DNA from: Nocardioides potassii
Lineage (GTDB): Bacteria; Actinomycetota; Actinomycetes; Propionibacteriales; Nocardioidaceae
Assembly: GCF_021648885.1 (NCBI RefSeq)
Contig: NZ_JAKJHZ010000005.1
Span: forward strand, 434,001 to 498,000
Direction: 5' to 3'
DNA: 64,000 nucleotides
The notes beneath the pieces are model-generated. The model was given only the letters and a program-made list of their open reading frames with translations, had not been told where the DNA came from and made no database searches. The position numbers were made by a program, and so were the translations under genes. This document shows positions 51,096 to 59,333 of the stretch, piece by piece (positions within the stretch are counted from its first letter, which is position 1; each line of letters begins with the position of its first letter).

Positions 51096-51986
51096 ATGAC
51101 GCACGCACCCGGACGCAGCATGCGCGAGCTCCTCGCGACGGGCGAGCGGTCGTTCTCCTTCGAGTTCTTCCCGCCGAAGGACGAGGCCGGCGAGCAGCAG
51201 CTGTGGCAGGCGATCACCGACCTCGAGCCCTACGGCCCGACGTTCGTCTCGGTGACCTACGGCGCCGGCGGCACGACCCGCGACCGCACGGTCGCGATCA
51301 CCGAGCGCATCGCCCGTGACACCTCGATGCTGCCGGTGGCGCACCTGACCTGTGTCGGCCACACCCGCGCGGAGCTCAGCGCCATCCTCGACGACCTGCA
51401 CGAGGCCGGGGTCACCCACGTCATGGCGCTGCGTGGCGACCCGCCGGACGGGCCCGGCACCCCGTGGACGCCGACCGACGGAGGACTGACCTACGCCAGT
51501 GAGCTGGTGGAGCTGATCCGGGACCGGGCCGACATGCGCATCGGCGTCGCGGCGTTCCCGGAGGGTCACGTCGACGCGGTGGACCTCGAGACCGACGCTC
51601 GCGTGCTGAAGGCCAAGCAGGACGCCGGGGCCGAGTTCGCCGTGACCGACATGGTGCTGCGGGCCTCCGACTACGCCGCGCTCGTCGAGCGTGCCGAGGC
51701 GGTGGGCGCCGACCTGCCGATCATCCCGGGCATCATGCCGATCCTGAACCTGCGCTCGATGGAGCGGATGGTCGAGTTCTCCGGGCGACAGCTGCCCGAG
51801 GAGACGACGGCCCGCCTGACGCCGTACGCCGACGACCCCGTCGCGCTGCGCGCCGAGGGCATCGCGATCGCCACCGAGCTCTGCGAGGACCTGCTCGACG
51901 CGGGTGCGCCCGGTCTGCACTTCTACACGCTGAACCGCTCGAAGGCCACGCGCGAGATCTTCGCGAACCTGCGCATCACCGTCTGA
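51096..51986 (+). CDS. metF: Methylenetetrahydrofolate reductase
   Basis: The start is set at ATG 51096, since the upstream in-frame codons encode no conserved residues; the protein has 296 residues. The family core reads RSFSFEFFPPKDEAGEQQLW, then FVSVTYGAGGTTRDRTV, HLTCVGHTRAEL and ALRGDPPDGPG. These residues bind FAD and folate in the TIM barrel. It reduces methylene-THF to methyl-THF for methionine synthesis. The position corresponds to Rv2172c, and the gene is divergent from the prenyl synthase with 75 bases between starts. Confidence 0.9.
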   Translation: MTHAPGRSMRELLATGERSFSFEFFPPKDEAGEQQLWQAITDLEPYGPTFVSVTYGAGGTTRDRTVAITERIARDTSMLPVAHLTCVGHTRAELSAILDDLHEAGVTHVMALRGDPPDGPGTPWTPTDGGLTYASELVELIRDRADMRIGVAAFPEGHVDAVDLETDARVLKAKQDAGAEFAVTDMVLRASDYAALVERAEAVGADLPIIPGIMPILNLRSMERMVEFSGRQLPEETTARLTPYADDPVALRAEGIAIATELCEDLLDAGAPGLHFYTLNRSKATREIFANLRITV

Positions 51987-52017
51987 CCCTCCCGCGGGGT
52001 CGCACTAGGTTGGGCCC

Positions 52018-52644
52018 ATGCCTCCAGAGCCCGCGGACATGCACACCGTCACCGTCACCGGGACCGGCACGAGCCGGGTCGCCCCGGACAGCGCGGTCGC
52101 CCGCGTCGGCGTGGTCGGTCGCGGTGCCAGCGTCGCGGAGGCCTACGACGCGATGAGCGCCGCCGCGACCGTCCTCACCGAGGTCGCCGGACGGCACACC
52201 GAGGAGCGACGCCTCGCCTCCACGGGGGTGTCGGTGTGGCCGGCGCACGACCAGACCGGCGCGCGCGACGGCTTCGAGGCCCGCCACTCCTTCTCGATCG
52301 GCTGCGACGACCTCGCCGCCGCCGGGTCGATGCTCGGCGAGCTCGCGAGCGAGGTCGGCGACGCCTTGGTCGTCGACGGCGTCGCCCTCGAGGTGACCCA
52401 GGACCACGGTGCCGGGATCGCAGCGCGCGAGGCCGCCTTCCACGACGCACGCGAGCGAGCCGCCGCCCTCGCCCGGATGGCCGGCGCCGGTCTCGGCTCC
52501 GTGCGCACGATCGTCGAGGGCGACGCGGCACCAGGTCCGGGGCCGCTGCCCAAGATGGCGATGATGCGCGACGCCGGGGGTCTCGAGCCGGGGGAGGCGT
52601 CCGTGACGGTCTCCGTCACGGTGGTGTGGGAGATCGTGCACTGA
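52018..52644 (+). CDS. SIMPL-domain (DUF541) protein
   Basis: The 208-residue protein has the SIMPL/DUF541 pattern: MHTVTVTGTGTSRVAPDSAVARVGV, ASVAEAYDAMSAAATVLTEV and the later ARERAAALARMAGAGLGSVR. It lacks a signal peptide here, unlike the periplasmic members. The family is thought to be part of protein complexes involved in signalling or envelope stress, but no activity is established. It is convergent with the FAD oxidoreductase gene, with 4 bases between stops. Confidence 0.85.
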   Translation: MPPEPADMHTVTVTGTGTSRVAPDSAVARVGVVGRGASVAEAYDAMSAAATVLTEVAGRHTEERRLASTGVSVWPAHDQTGARDGFEARHSFSIGCDDLAAAGSMLGELASEVGDALVVDGVALEVTQDHGAGIAAREAAFHDARERAAALARMAGAGLGSVRTIVEGDAAPGPGPLPKMAMMRDAGGLEPGEASVTVSVTVVWEIVH

Positions 52645-52648
52645 CGGC

Positions 52649-53950
52649 TCAGGCGCGACCGACCACCTCGGCGACCAGGGCGGCGCTGAGCCCGGCGAAC
52701 GGCAGTCCCGAGCCGGTCGTGGCGTGCGCCCCTGCCGCGAGCACTCCCCGGATCGGCGTCGTCGGCCCGAGGCGGGTCCGGGCGGTGCGCGGTCCTTGCC
52801 AGAGCATGCCGTGAGGGGAGCCACCCCAGCGCTCGACCAGGTCGCGCGGACCGCGGTCGACGCGCGCCACGACCCGGGACCGTACGTCGATGCCGTGCCG
52901 CGCGAGCGCGGTGAGCACGTCCTCGGCGATCCGGCCACGGGCGAGCACCGTCCACGCGGCGCCACCCCCGGGTGCCCGTCCGCCGGTGCGCACCACGAGC
53001 AGCGGGTCGCCGTGGAGCACGACCTCGTGGGGGAGGTCCGGGACGTCACCCTCGAGGCCGACGTGGCAGACCACCGGCGGGATCGCCGGCATCGTCCGGC
53101 TGACGTGGGGGGCGAGCGCGGGCAGCCGCCGCGGGTCGACCGCGACGACGACGAGGTCGGCCGGCAGCCGGCCGCCGGGTGTGCGGACGCCGCTCACGCG
53201 CCCGTCGGACGTCACGAGGTCTGTCGCGGGCGTACGGGTGAGCACGGTGACGCCGCGCAGTGCCAGCCGCTCCGCCATGGCCGTCCCGAGCGCAGCCAGC
53301 CCGCCCGGGACGGTCCACGCCCCGAACCGTTGCTCGAGGTAGACGTCGACCCCGGCGAGGACCGGCACGTCGCGCAGGTCGTGGCCGTCCATGAAGAGAC
53401 GGTGGCCGGCGACCAGGCGTAGCCGCTCGTCGCGGAACGTGCGTCGCAGTCGCTTGGCCAGCGACTCACGGGAGCCGAGCAGGGCGATCAGCTCGCGCGG
53501 CGCGACGTCCTCGTCGAAGGGACGCTCGAACCACTCCCGGCGCAGCAGCTCCCACGTGTCGCCGTACGACGCCACGTGGTCGACCCACTGCTGACCCAGC
53601 CCGGCCCCGAGCCCGTCGACCGCGGCGAGCTGGGCCGCGCGCGACCCGCCCGGGAGGCGGAGCGCCGAACCGTCCGCGAAGCGGTGCTCGCGGACGAGGT
53701 CCAGCGGCTGGAGGTCGACCTCGCGCTCGAGCGGACGACCGGACTTGCGGAAGAGGTCGCGGACCACCGCCGGCATGAGCGTGCTCGTCGGCCCGGCGTC
53801 CCAGGCGAAGCCGTCGAGCTCGACCGTGCTGAGCGCGCCACCGAGGGTGTCCGCGCGCTCGACCAGGGTGACGTCGTGGCCGAGCTTCGCGAGCCGGGCG
53901 GCGGCCGCCATGCCGCCGAAGCCACCACCGATCACGACGACACGAGCCAC
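52649..53950 (-). CDS. Phytoene-desaturase-like FAD oxidoreductase
   Basis: The 433-residue protein opens with the dinucleotide-binding motif VVVIGGGFGGMAAAARLAKLGHDV and ends with the FAD-binding IRGVLAAGAHATTGSGLPFAG. The middle has FAWDAGPTSTLMPAV, as in the CrtI/amine-oxidase group. It probably desaturates or oxidises an isoprenoid, perhaps in a carotenoid route with the prenyl synthase at 49956. No other carotenoid genes are nearby, so this is uncertain. It is the last gene of a three-gene operon behind YbaK and DUF4126. Confidence 0.82.
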   Translation of the reverse strand: MARVVVIGGGFGGMAAAARLAKLGHDVTLVERADTLGGALSTVELDGFAWDAGPTSTLMPAVVRDLFRKSGRPLEREVDLQPLDLVREHRFADGSALRLPGGSRAAQLAAVDGLGAGLGQQWVDHVASYGDTWELLRREWFERPFDEDVAPRELIALLGSRESLAKRLRRTFRDERLRLVAGHRLFMDGHDLRDVPVLAGVDVYLEQRFGAWTVPGGLAALGTAMAERLALRGVTVLTRTPATDLVTSDGRVSGVRTPGGRLPADLVVVAVDPRRLPALAPHVSRTMPAIPPVVCHVGLEGDVPDLPHEVVLHGDPLLVVRTGGRAPGGGAAWTVLARGRIAEDVLTALARHGIDVRSRVVARVDRGPRDLVERWGGSPHGMLWQGPRTARTRLGPTTPIRGVLAAGAHATTGSGLPFAGLSAALVAEVVGRA

Positions 53951-53959
53951 GCCAGAACC

Positions 53960-54556
53960 CTAGGGTGTTGCCGTCTGGTGGAGCGGACCGCGCTTCTTCC
54001 ACCGCCGCCAGCCGCGGCGGACGAGGCGGGCCACGAAGAAGAGCATGACCAGCCCGAGCAGGAGCAGGACTCCGGCGACCGCCGCGGCAGCCTGCGGGTG
54101 CTCGAGGGCGAACCAGACGACTCCGAGGACGGCCGCGTCCTCGGTCAGGCTCGCCAGGACGTTGCTCGCAGGCTCGGGGGAGGCGTTGATCGCCAGCCGC
54201 CCGCCCGCCTTGACGAGGTGGCTCAGCAGCGCCGTACCGCCGCCGACGACGCCCAGCACCGCCTGGTCGAGCGACGACGCGTCACCAGCCAGCAGCACGC
54301 CGATCACCGCTCCGGCGGTCGGCCGGATCGCGGTGGAGATCGCGTCCCAGGTCGAGTCGATGTAGGGGATCTTGTCGGCGATGAACTCCATCGCGTAGAG
54401 GAAGCCGGCCACGGCCAGCACGTCCCAGCGACCCAGGACGTCGGGGATGTCGGTGAACGACCCGAACCGGTCGGCGATGCCCAGCACCAGGACCACGAGG
54501 TAGGAGTTGATCCCGCTCGCCCAACCGCTGGAGAACGTCAGCGCCAGCGCGTCCAT
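53960..54556 (-). CDS. DUF4126 membrane protein
   Basis: ATG at 54556 overlaps the YbaK gene stop and gives 198 residues with about five helices. The sequence LALTFSSGWASGINSYLVVLV and the middle IRPTAGAVIGVLLAGDASS fit DUF4126, an uncharacterised family of bacterial inner-membrane proteins. The C-terminus is basic (RLVRRGWRRWKKRG). No function is known. Confidence 0.82.
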   Translation of the reverse strand: MDALALTFSSGWASGINSYLVVLVLGIADRFGSFTDIPDVLGRWDVLAVAGFLYAMEFIADKIPYIDSTWDAISTAIRPTAGAVIGVLLAGDASSLDQAVLGVVGGGTALLSHLVKAGGRLAINASPEPASNVLASLTEDAAVLGVVWFALEHPQAAAAVAGVLLLLGLVMLFFVARLVRRGWRRWKKRGPLHQTATP

Positions 54557-55050
54557 CAGCCGGCGTCCGCGTCGCCGGTCTCGACGTCCACCTCGGCCGC
54601 GCCGGTCATGGCGACGAGCTCGTCGTACGTCGTCGAGAACACGGCGGCCGGGTGGCCGGCGGCCGCCCACACCACCGGGTGCCGCCGCAGCCACGGGTCG
54701 ATCCAGGTGCGGACCGGTGCCGGGTGGTCGAGGGGGGAGACGCCGCCGATGACCTGGCCGGTGTGGCGCCGTACGAAGTCCGGGTCGGCGCGCTTCAACC
54801 GACCCACGCCGATGCGTCGGGCGACGGCCGCGGTGTCGACGCGGTGCGCGCCCGAGGTCAGGATCAGGACCGGCTCCCCCTCGGCGTCGAAGAGCAGACT
54901 GTTGGCGATCGCACCGACCTCGCAGCCCAGCGCCGCCGCGGCGAGTGCCGCAGTGTGGGCGCTGTCGGGCAGGATGACCACGTCGCCCGTGCCACCGAGC
55001 CGGGCGTGCTCGCCTCGAAATGAGGTGATGGATGCGTGCTCGGTCGACAT
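54556..55050 (-). CDS. YbaK/EbsC-type editing deacylase
   Basis: The 164-residue protein has the YbaK/EbsC/ProX fold: CEVGAIANSLLFDAEGEPVLIL with the substrate-cleft Lys replaced, then VDTAAVARRIGVGRLKRADP and GVSPLDHPAPVRTWID. Family members strip mischarged amino acids, usually Cys or Ala, from tRNA. The catalytic Lys equivalent is not obvious, so substrate and activity are uncertain. It is the first gene of the three-gene minus-strand operon. Confidence 0.83.
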   Translation of the reverse strand: MSTEHASITSFRGEHARLGGTGDVVILPDSAHTAALAAAALGCEVGAIANSLLFDAEGEPVLILTSGAHRVDTAAVARRIGVGRLKRADPDFVRRHTGQVIGGVSPLDHPAPVRTWIDPWLRRHPVVWAAAGHPAAVFSTTYDELVAMTGAAEVDVETGDADAG

Positions 55051-55108
55051 GATGCGAGCCTAGCGACGACAACGACGAACCTCAGCGACGAACTTCAGGG
55101 AGTGACGG

Positions 55109-55573
55109 ATGGCGCGCGACGTGCCCGGTTCAGTGGCCAACGCCGTGCGGGTGCTGGGGCTCATCGTGGCCACCTCGGGTGTGATCACCCTGCTGATCTG
55201 GCTGTTGAGCGACGACGTCATCCTCGGCTGGGCGAAGGGCAACCCGTCCGCCCAGGAGATGCTCGACCAGGGCGGGATCGAGCAGCTGCGCGAGAGCCCG
55301 ATCGTCCCCGGCTTCGTGGCGCTCGCGATCGTGGCCTTCGTGGGCTTCGCGCTGCTCGCCATGGTCCTCGGCTCGTTCTTCCTCGGCGGCCACCCCTGGA
55401 CCCGGTTCGTGCTGACGGCGACCGCTGGGGTCGGCGTCCTCGTCGGCGCGGTCTGCCTCGCCAACCACCTCCCGGTCATCTTCGTCGTCCTGTCCGCCCT
55501 CGTGATCGTCGAGGGCCTGGTCCTCTCCTACTTCCTCTGGCAGCGCGACACCACCGCCTTCCTGCGCGACTGA
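55109..55573 (+). CDS. Conserved four-helix membrane protein
   Basis: This 154-residue protein has four predicted membrane helices (VLGLIVATSGVITLLIWLL, FVALAIVAFVGFALLAMVLG, FVLTATAGVGVLVGAV and VIFVVLSALVIVEGLVL). GGGAG lies before the ATG. It resembles small actinobacterial membrane proteins with no assigned role. The gene lies upstream of the SOS-controlled operon but ends before its promoter. Confidence 0.7.
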   Translation: MARDVPGSVANAVRVLGLIVATSGVITLLIWLLSDDVILGWAKGNPSAQEMLDQGGIEQLRESPIVPGFVALAIVAFVGFALLAMVLGSFFLGGHPWTRFVLTATAGVGVLVGAVCLANHLPVIFVVLSALVIVEGLVLSYFLWQRDTTAFLRD

Positions 55574-55615
55574 CTCCCGCCGCCTGCCTGTCCTCCGACG
55601 ACCGGCCTCCGGCTC

Positions 55616-55643
55616 TTGACGCGCTGTCGGTGGCGGGTAGTAC
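55616..55643 (+). promoter_or_regulatory. Promoter of the dinB operon
   Basis: TTGACG at 55616-55621, a 16-base gap and TAGTAC at 55638-55643 resemble -35 and -10 elements. The LexA box starts 13 bases downstream, where it would overlap the transcription start region. Confidence 0.5.
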
Positions 55644-55655
55644 CGTTCGTGGTGT

Positions 55656-55671
55656 TCGAACACGTGTTCGA
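55656..55671. promoter_or_regulatory. LexA (SOS) box
   Basis: TCGAACACGTGTTCGA is a perfect palindrome that matches the actinobacterial SOS box, TCGAAC-N4-GTTCGA. It is downstream of the promoter-like hexamers and 92 bases before the DUF6504 gene. LexA bound here would block transcription until DNA damage. Confidence 0.85.
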
Positions 55672-55762
55672 TGCGACCCGGGTGGCGGCGGACCTCGACC
55701 CCCGCCCCGCCCGGGTCGGCCCGGGGTCGAGGCGACGGCGAGCGAGATCGAAGGGAGGCACG

Positions 55763-56095
55763 ATGAGGCAGTACGACGACCCCGTCGAGGTGCGACGGGG
55801 TGAGGCGGAGGACCCCGACCAGTTCCTGTGGCGCGGCCGGCTGTGGAAGGTGCGCGCGGTCGTCGCGCACTGGGTGGAGGCCGGGGCGTGGCGCCCGGCA
55901 GCGAGCACGTCCGAGCCGGGGGGCACGGGGACCGCGGAGCGTGAGATGTGGCGGGTGGAGGCGGGCCGGGGGCTCCGGGTCGCCGATGCCGACACCGACG
56001 GCCACTCCGGTGGCCACTCCGCGAGCCACGGAGTGTTCGACCTCTCCCTCGACTGGGCCGACGGGCGCTGGCAGCTCGTCGGGTCCCAGGACTGA
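55763..56095 (+). CDS. DUF6504-family protein
   Basis: The start is ATG 55763 with AAGGGAGG just before it; the result is 110 residues. It opens DDPVEVRRGEAEDPDQFLWRGRLWKVRAVVAHWVEA, and REMWRVEA and FDLSLDWADGRWQLVG follow, the DUF6504 pattern. It is a small beta-rich domain found in actinobacteria next to DNA-polymerase genes. No activity is known. It is the first gene behind the LexA box. Confidence 0.8.
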   Translation: MRQYDDPVEVRRGEAEDPDQFLWRGRLWKVRAVVAHWVEAGAWRPAASTSEPGGTGTAEREMWRVEAGRGLRVADADTDGHSGGHSASHGVFDLSLDWADGRWQLVGSQD

Positions 56096-56108
56096 GGGGA
56101 TGACGGCG

Positions 56109-56546
56109 ATGAGTCCTCGTCACCAGGCGCCGGTCAGCCCGCCTGCCGGTCCCCACATGCTGCCGGCCACCGCGCACTCCTACCTCGAGCGCTCGGCGAC
56201 CTCGCTGCGCGACGCGATCGCGGCGCGGGACGTGCCCACCCGCTACGCCTGTGCCCACGTCGCGGCGCTCTGCGCCGCTGCCGCCCTGCTCGCCGCGCGC
56301 GCCCGGCCGGCTCCGCGCGGGCGGCGCCAGAAGAACGCGTGGGTCCTGCTCGCCGAGGTCGCGCCCGAGCTGTCGGAGTGGGCGAGCTTCTTCGCGGCCG
56401 GCGCCGCCAAGCGAGCCGCCGCGGAGGCGGGCTCGACACGCGCGGTGTCCGAGCGCGAGGCCGACGACCTCGTCCGCGATGCCGACAGGTTCCTGGCGAT
56501 CGTCGAGCAGGCGCTGGGGCTGGTGCCGCACGTCAGCGTGGCGTGA
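56109..56546 (+). CDS. SAV_6107-type HEPN protein with R-x4-H motif
   Basis: Start is ATG 56109 rather than 56100, since GAGGGG lies 9 bases upstream. The 145-residue helical protein is a HEPN member of the SAV_6107 group. Arg45-Tyr-Ala-Cys-Ala-His50 is the R-x4-H motif that provides the RNase active site in many HEPN toxins and defence enzymes. Helical segments AATSLRDAIA, AHVAALCAAAALLAARAR and DLVRDADRFLAIVEQAL follow the HEPN arrangement. If active, it would cut RNA. It lies in the SOS-controlled operon between DUF6504 and the methyltransferase. Confidence 0.82.
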   Translation: MSPRHQAPVSPPAGPHMLPATAHSYLERSATSLRDAIAARDVPTRYACAHVAALCAAAALLAARARPAPRGRRQKNAWVLLAEVAPELSEWASFFAAGAAKRAAAEAGSTRAVSEREADDLVRDADRFLAIVEQALGLVPHVSVA

Positions 56547-56589
56547 ACTGCCCCCGGCCCCGGTCGCCACGCGCACTAGGGTTGGCCGC

Positions 56590-57330
56590 ATGGCCCAGCC
56601 CTCCGCCAGCGACCGCCGCCACTCCGTCCGCACCGGCGTGGCGTGGGACGGGGTGCGCGCCGTGCTGGACGCCCGCGGCGGTGACCGACAGGCACGGATC
56701 GTCGACGTCGGTGGCGGGACCGGCGGCTTCGCGGTGCCCCTGGCGGAGCTCGGCCACCGCGTGCAGGTCATCGACCCCAGCCCGGACGCCCTCGCCTCCC
56801 TCGACCGGCGCGCCCGCGAGCGCGGTGTCGCCGACCTGGTCTCCGGCCAGCAGGGCGACCTGGCCGACCTCCCGGACCTGGTCGAGGAGGCCGACCTGGT
56901 GCTCTGCCACGGCGTCCTCGAGATGGTCGACGACCCGGCCGCCTCGCTGGTGGCCATCGCCGGCGTGCTCGGCCTCGGTGGCCATCTCAGCCTGCTCGTC
57001 GCCCAGCGCCACGCCGCCGTCGTCGCCCGCGCGATGGCCGGCCACTTCCAGGCGGCCCGCGAGCTGCTCGACGGGGACGCCTCGGTCGCCGGGGCGGGTC
57101 GTGGTGGACGCCGGTTCACCCACGACGAGGTCGTGGACCTCCTCGGTGGTGCCGGGCTCGAACCGACCTCCGTCCAGGCCGTGCGCGTCTTCGCCGACCT
57201 CGTTCCCGGCAGCCTGCTGGACCTCGAGCCCGGGGCCACGGCCGCGCTCGTCGAGCTCGAGCAGGCCGTGGCCTCGCGTCCCGAGTACCTCCCGCTCGCG
57301 GCCCAGCTGCACGTCATCGCGCGGCGCTGA
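56590..57330 (+). CDS. Class I SAM-dependent methyltransferase
   Basis: ATG at 56590 gives 246 residues. The SAM-binding motif I reads RIVDVGGGTGGFAVPLAELG, followed by VQVIDPSPDAL and DLVLCHGVLEMVDDP. This is a CmoA/UbiE-like small-molecule or tRNA methyltransferase fold. Substrate is unknown. Its place between the HEPN gene and dinB suggests a job in damage response, but that is inference. Confidence 0.85.
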   Translation: MAQPSASDRRHSVRTGVAWDGVRAVLDARGGDRQARIVDVGGGTGGFAVPLAELGHRVQVIDPSPDALASLDRRARERGVADLVSGQQGDLADLPDLVEEADLVLCHGVLEMVDDPAASLVAIAGVLGLGGHLSLLVAQRHAAVVARAMAGHFQAARELLDGDASVAGAGRGGRRFTHDEVVDLLGGAGLEPTSVQAVRVFADLVPGSLLDLEPGATAALVELEQAVASRPEYLPLAAQLHVIARR

Positions 57331-57348
57331 CGTTCCCGGGCCAGCGTG

Positions 57349-58560
57349 ATGGCCGGCGCGCCTGACGAGGTCGTCGCCACGCCGATCCTCCACGTCGACA
57401 TGGACGCGTTCTACGCCTCCGTCGCGCTCCGCGAGCGCCCCGACCTCGTCGACCAGCCGGTCGTCGTCGGCGGCAGCGGGCGTGGCGTGGTGCTCGCGGC
57501 CAACTACCCCGCCCGTCGCTACGGGATCCGCTCGGCCGTCCCGATGACGCGCGCGCGACGACTCTGCCCCCACGTCGTGGTCCTCGCCCCCGACTACGAC
57601 ACGTTCAGCACGGTGTCGGCCTCGGTGATGGCGACCTTCCGCGAGGTCACGCCCCTCGTCGAGGCGATCTCCCTCGACGAGGCGTTCCTCGACGTCCGCG
57701 GCTCGACGCGGCGGCTGGGTCCACCCGGCGAGATCGCGGAGTGGCTGCGCTCGACGATCCACGACGAGCAGGGCATCACCTGCTCGGTCGGTGTGGCCGC
57801 GTCGGTGTCGGTCGCCAAGCTCGCCAGCAGGCGTGCCAAGCCGGACGGGGTGATCGTGGTGCCCCCCTCGCAGGTGACGTCGTTCCTGCACCCGCTCGAC
57901 GTGGGCGAGCTCTTCGGGGTGGGGGAGAAGACCCGGGTCCTGCTGCACGGACGTGGGTTCCGGACCGTCGGCGACGTGGCGCACACGCCCCTGCAGGACC
58001 TCCGGCGTGCGGTCGGCAGCCACCTCGGCACGCAGCTGCACCACCTCGCGTGGGGGACCGACCGCAGCGAGCTGACACCACGCTCCGGTCCCTACGAGCC
58101 CGATCGCTCGATGGGGGCCGACGAGACCTTCGCCCGTGACATCGCCGACCGGGACGTCATCGTGCGCGAGCTGCTCCGGCTCTGCGCCAAGGTCGGGGGC
58201 CGGATGCGGGCGGCCGGCGTGGCCGGCAGGACGATCACCCTCAAGGTCCGGTTCTCCGACTTCACCACCATCACCCGCTCGCGCACGCAGCCCGAGGCCA
58301 CCGACGTGACGGTGGAGATCCACCGCGAGGTCACGCGGCTCTACGACGCGCTCGGCCTCACGGGCCAGCGTCTGCGCCTGGTCGGCGTACGGGTGGAGGG
58401 GCTGGTGCCCCGCGCCACCGTGCACCACCAGCTCGCGCTGGACGAGCCCGACCACGGGTGGCCCGAGGCCGACCGCGCGGTCGACCGGGCGACCCGCCGG
58501 TTCGGCTCGTCGGCCGTGCGTCCGGCGAGCCTGGTCGGGGTCCGTGCCCGCGGTCGATGA
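57349..58560 (+). CDS. dinB: DNA polymerase IV (Y family)
   Basis: The start is set at ATG 57349, with a GTG codon directly before. The 403-residue polymerase has the catalytic motifs ILHVDMDAFYASV (first Asp pair) and EAISLDEAFLDV (second acidic pair), then GVGEKTRVLLHGRGFRTVGD, the helix-hairpin-helix. It carries a little-finger domain near the C-terminus. It makes error-prone copies across damaged bases. The LexA box at 55656 fits SOS induction of the operon. Confidence 0.95.
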   Translation: MAGAPDEVVATPILHVDMDAFYASVALRERPDLVDQPVVVGGSGRGVVLAANYPARRYGIRSAVPMTRARRLCPHVVVLAPDYDTFSTVSASVMATFREVTPLVEAISLDEAFLDVRGSTRRLGPPGEIAEWLRSTIHDEQGITCSVGVAASVSVAKLASRRAKPDGVIVVPPSQVTSFLHPLDVGELFGVGEKTRVLLHGRGFRTVGDVAHTPLQDLRRAVGSHLGTQLHHLAWGTDRSELTPRSGPYEPDRSMGADETFARDIADRDVIVRELLRLCAKVGGRMRAAGVAGRTITLKVRFSDFTTITRSRTQPEATDVTVEIHREVTRLYDALGLTGQRLRLVGVRVEGLVPRATVHHQLALDEPDHGWPEADRAVDRATRRFGSSAVRPASLVGVRARGR

Positions 58561-58677
58561 CCCCCCGCGACCCGTGTGCGGCAGAACCGGTCCCTGCGTC
58601 GGGGTGAATTTCGACAGGACGCCTACCGTGGGCCACAACACGTGCCTAGACTTGGCGACGAGAGGTGAGGAGGAACC

Positions 58678-59115
58678 GTGGAGCTCTCCGAGGAAGAACT
58701 GCGAATGCTCGAGCAGATGGAGCGCGCCCTCGTCGAGGAGGATCCCAAGCTCGCCTCCACCCTCCGCGGCACGTCGTTCCAGCGAGCTGCGCGTCGCCGG
58801 ATGGTCATCGGTGGCGTCGTCCTCGTCGCCGGCATCGGCCTGCTCATCGCGGCCGTGCTGCTGGATCTCACCGCGATCGTCCAGACGATCGTCGGTGTCC
58901 TCGGCTTCGTCGTGATGCTGGGCGGCGCGATCCTGGCACTGACCTCGGCCCGCAACCCCGCGGCTGCGTCGCCCAAGGTGCGCGCCTCCGGTCGGAGCGG
59001 CTTCGGCGTCGTCGACGGTGGCCGCCCGCACCGCCCGTCCCGGCAGCGCTCGGGCACCCCGTTCATGCAGCGCGTGGAAGAGCGGTGGCGTCGCCGCCGC
59101 GACCGCGGTTTCTGA
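58678..59115 (+). CDS. DUF3040 membrane protein
   Basis: GTG at 58678 after GAGGAGGA gives 145 residues. The N-terminus ELSEEELRMLEQMERALVEEDP is the DUF3040 signature. Two helices (VIGGVVLVAGIGLLIAAVLL and IVGVLGFVVMLGGAILAL) and a basic C-terminal tail (VEERWRRRRDRGF) follow. The M. tuberculosis homologue is Rv2169c, near the mraZ-ftsZ cluster. It is presumably envelope-linked; function unknown. Confidence 0.9.
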   Translation: MELSEEELRMLEQMERALVEEDPKLASTLRGTSFQRAARRRMVIGGVVLVAGIGLLIAAVLLDLTAIVQTIVGVLGFVVMLGGAILALTSARNPAAASPKVRASGRSGFGVVDGGRPHRPSRQRSGTPFMQRVEERWRRRRDRGF

Positions 59116-59188
59116 CCCGCCGCTGACCTTCTTCCGTCGCGTTCCGGGCTCGTCATGAGCCCTCTGGCCGCGTAGTCCCTTGCCAGCG

Positions 59189-59241
59189 AGGCGGCGCGGA
59201 CGTGCGCCCCAGGGGCGCGAAGGCGGCGCGGATGTACGCCC
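59189..59241. repeat. Direct repeat of a 21-base unit
   Basis: AGGCGGCGCGGACGTGCGCCC (59189) recurs at 59221 as AGGCGGCGCGGATGTACGCC plus C, two mismatches in 21, with the starts 32 bases apart. It lies in the 218-base gap between DUF3040 and the transglutaminase gene, where I see no gene. Confidence 0.4.
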
Positions 59242-59333
59242 GATCAGCGGCGGGTCGGCGCCACCGTGCAGCAGCCGGCGCACGGACGAGCCGACTCAGT
59301 GCCGATCGAGCGAACAGATGAGCCGGCTCGACG

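Noticed and set aside
59173..59182. TAGTCCCTTG resembling half of Tad site B
   Set aside because: Only the left half matches; the GTGACTA half is missing and the gap has no pilus gene nearby.
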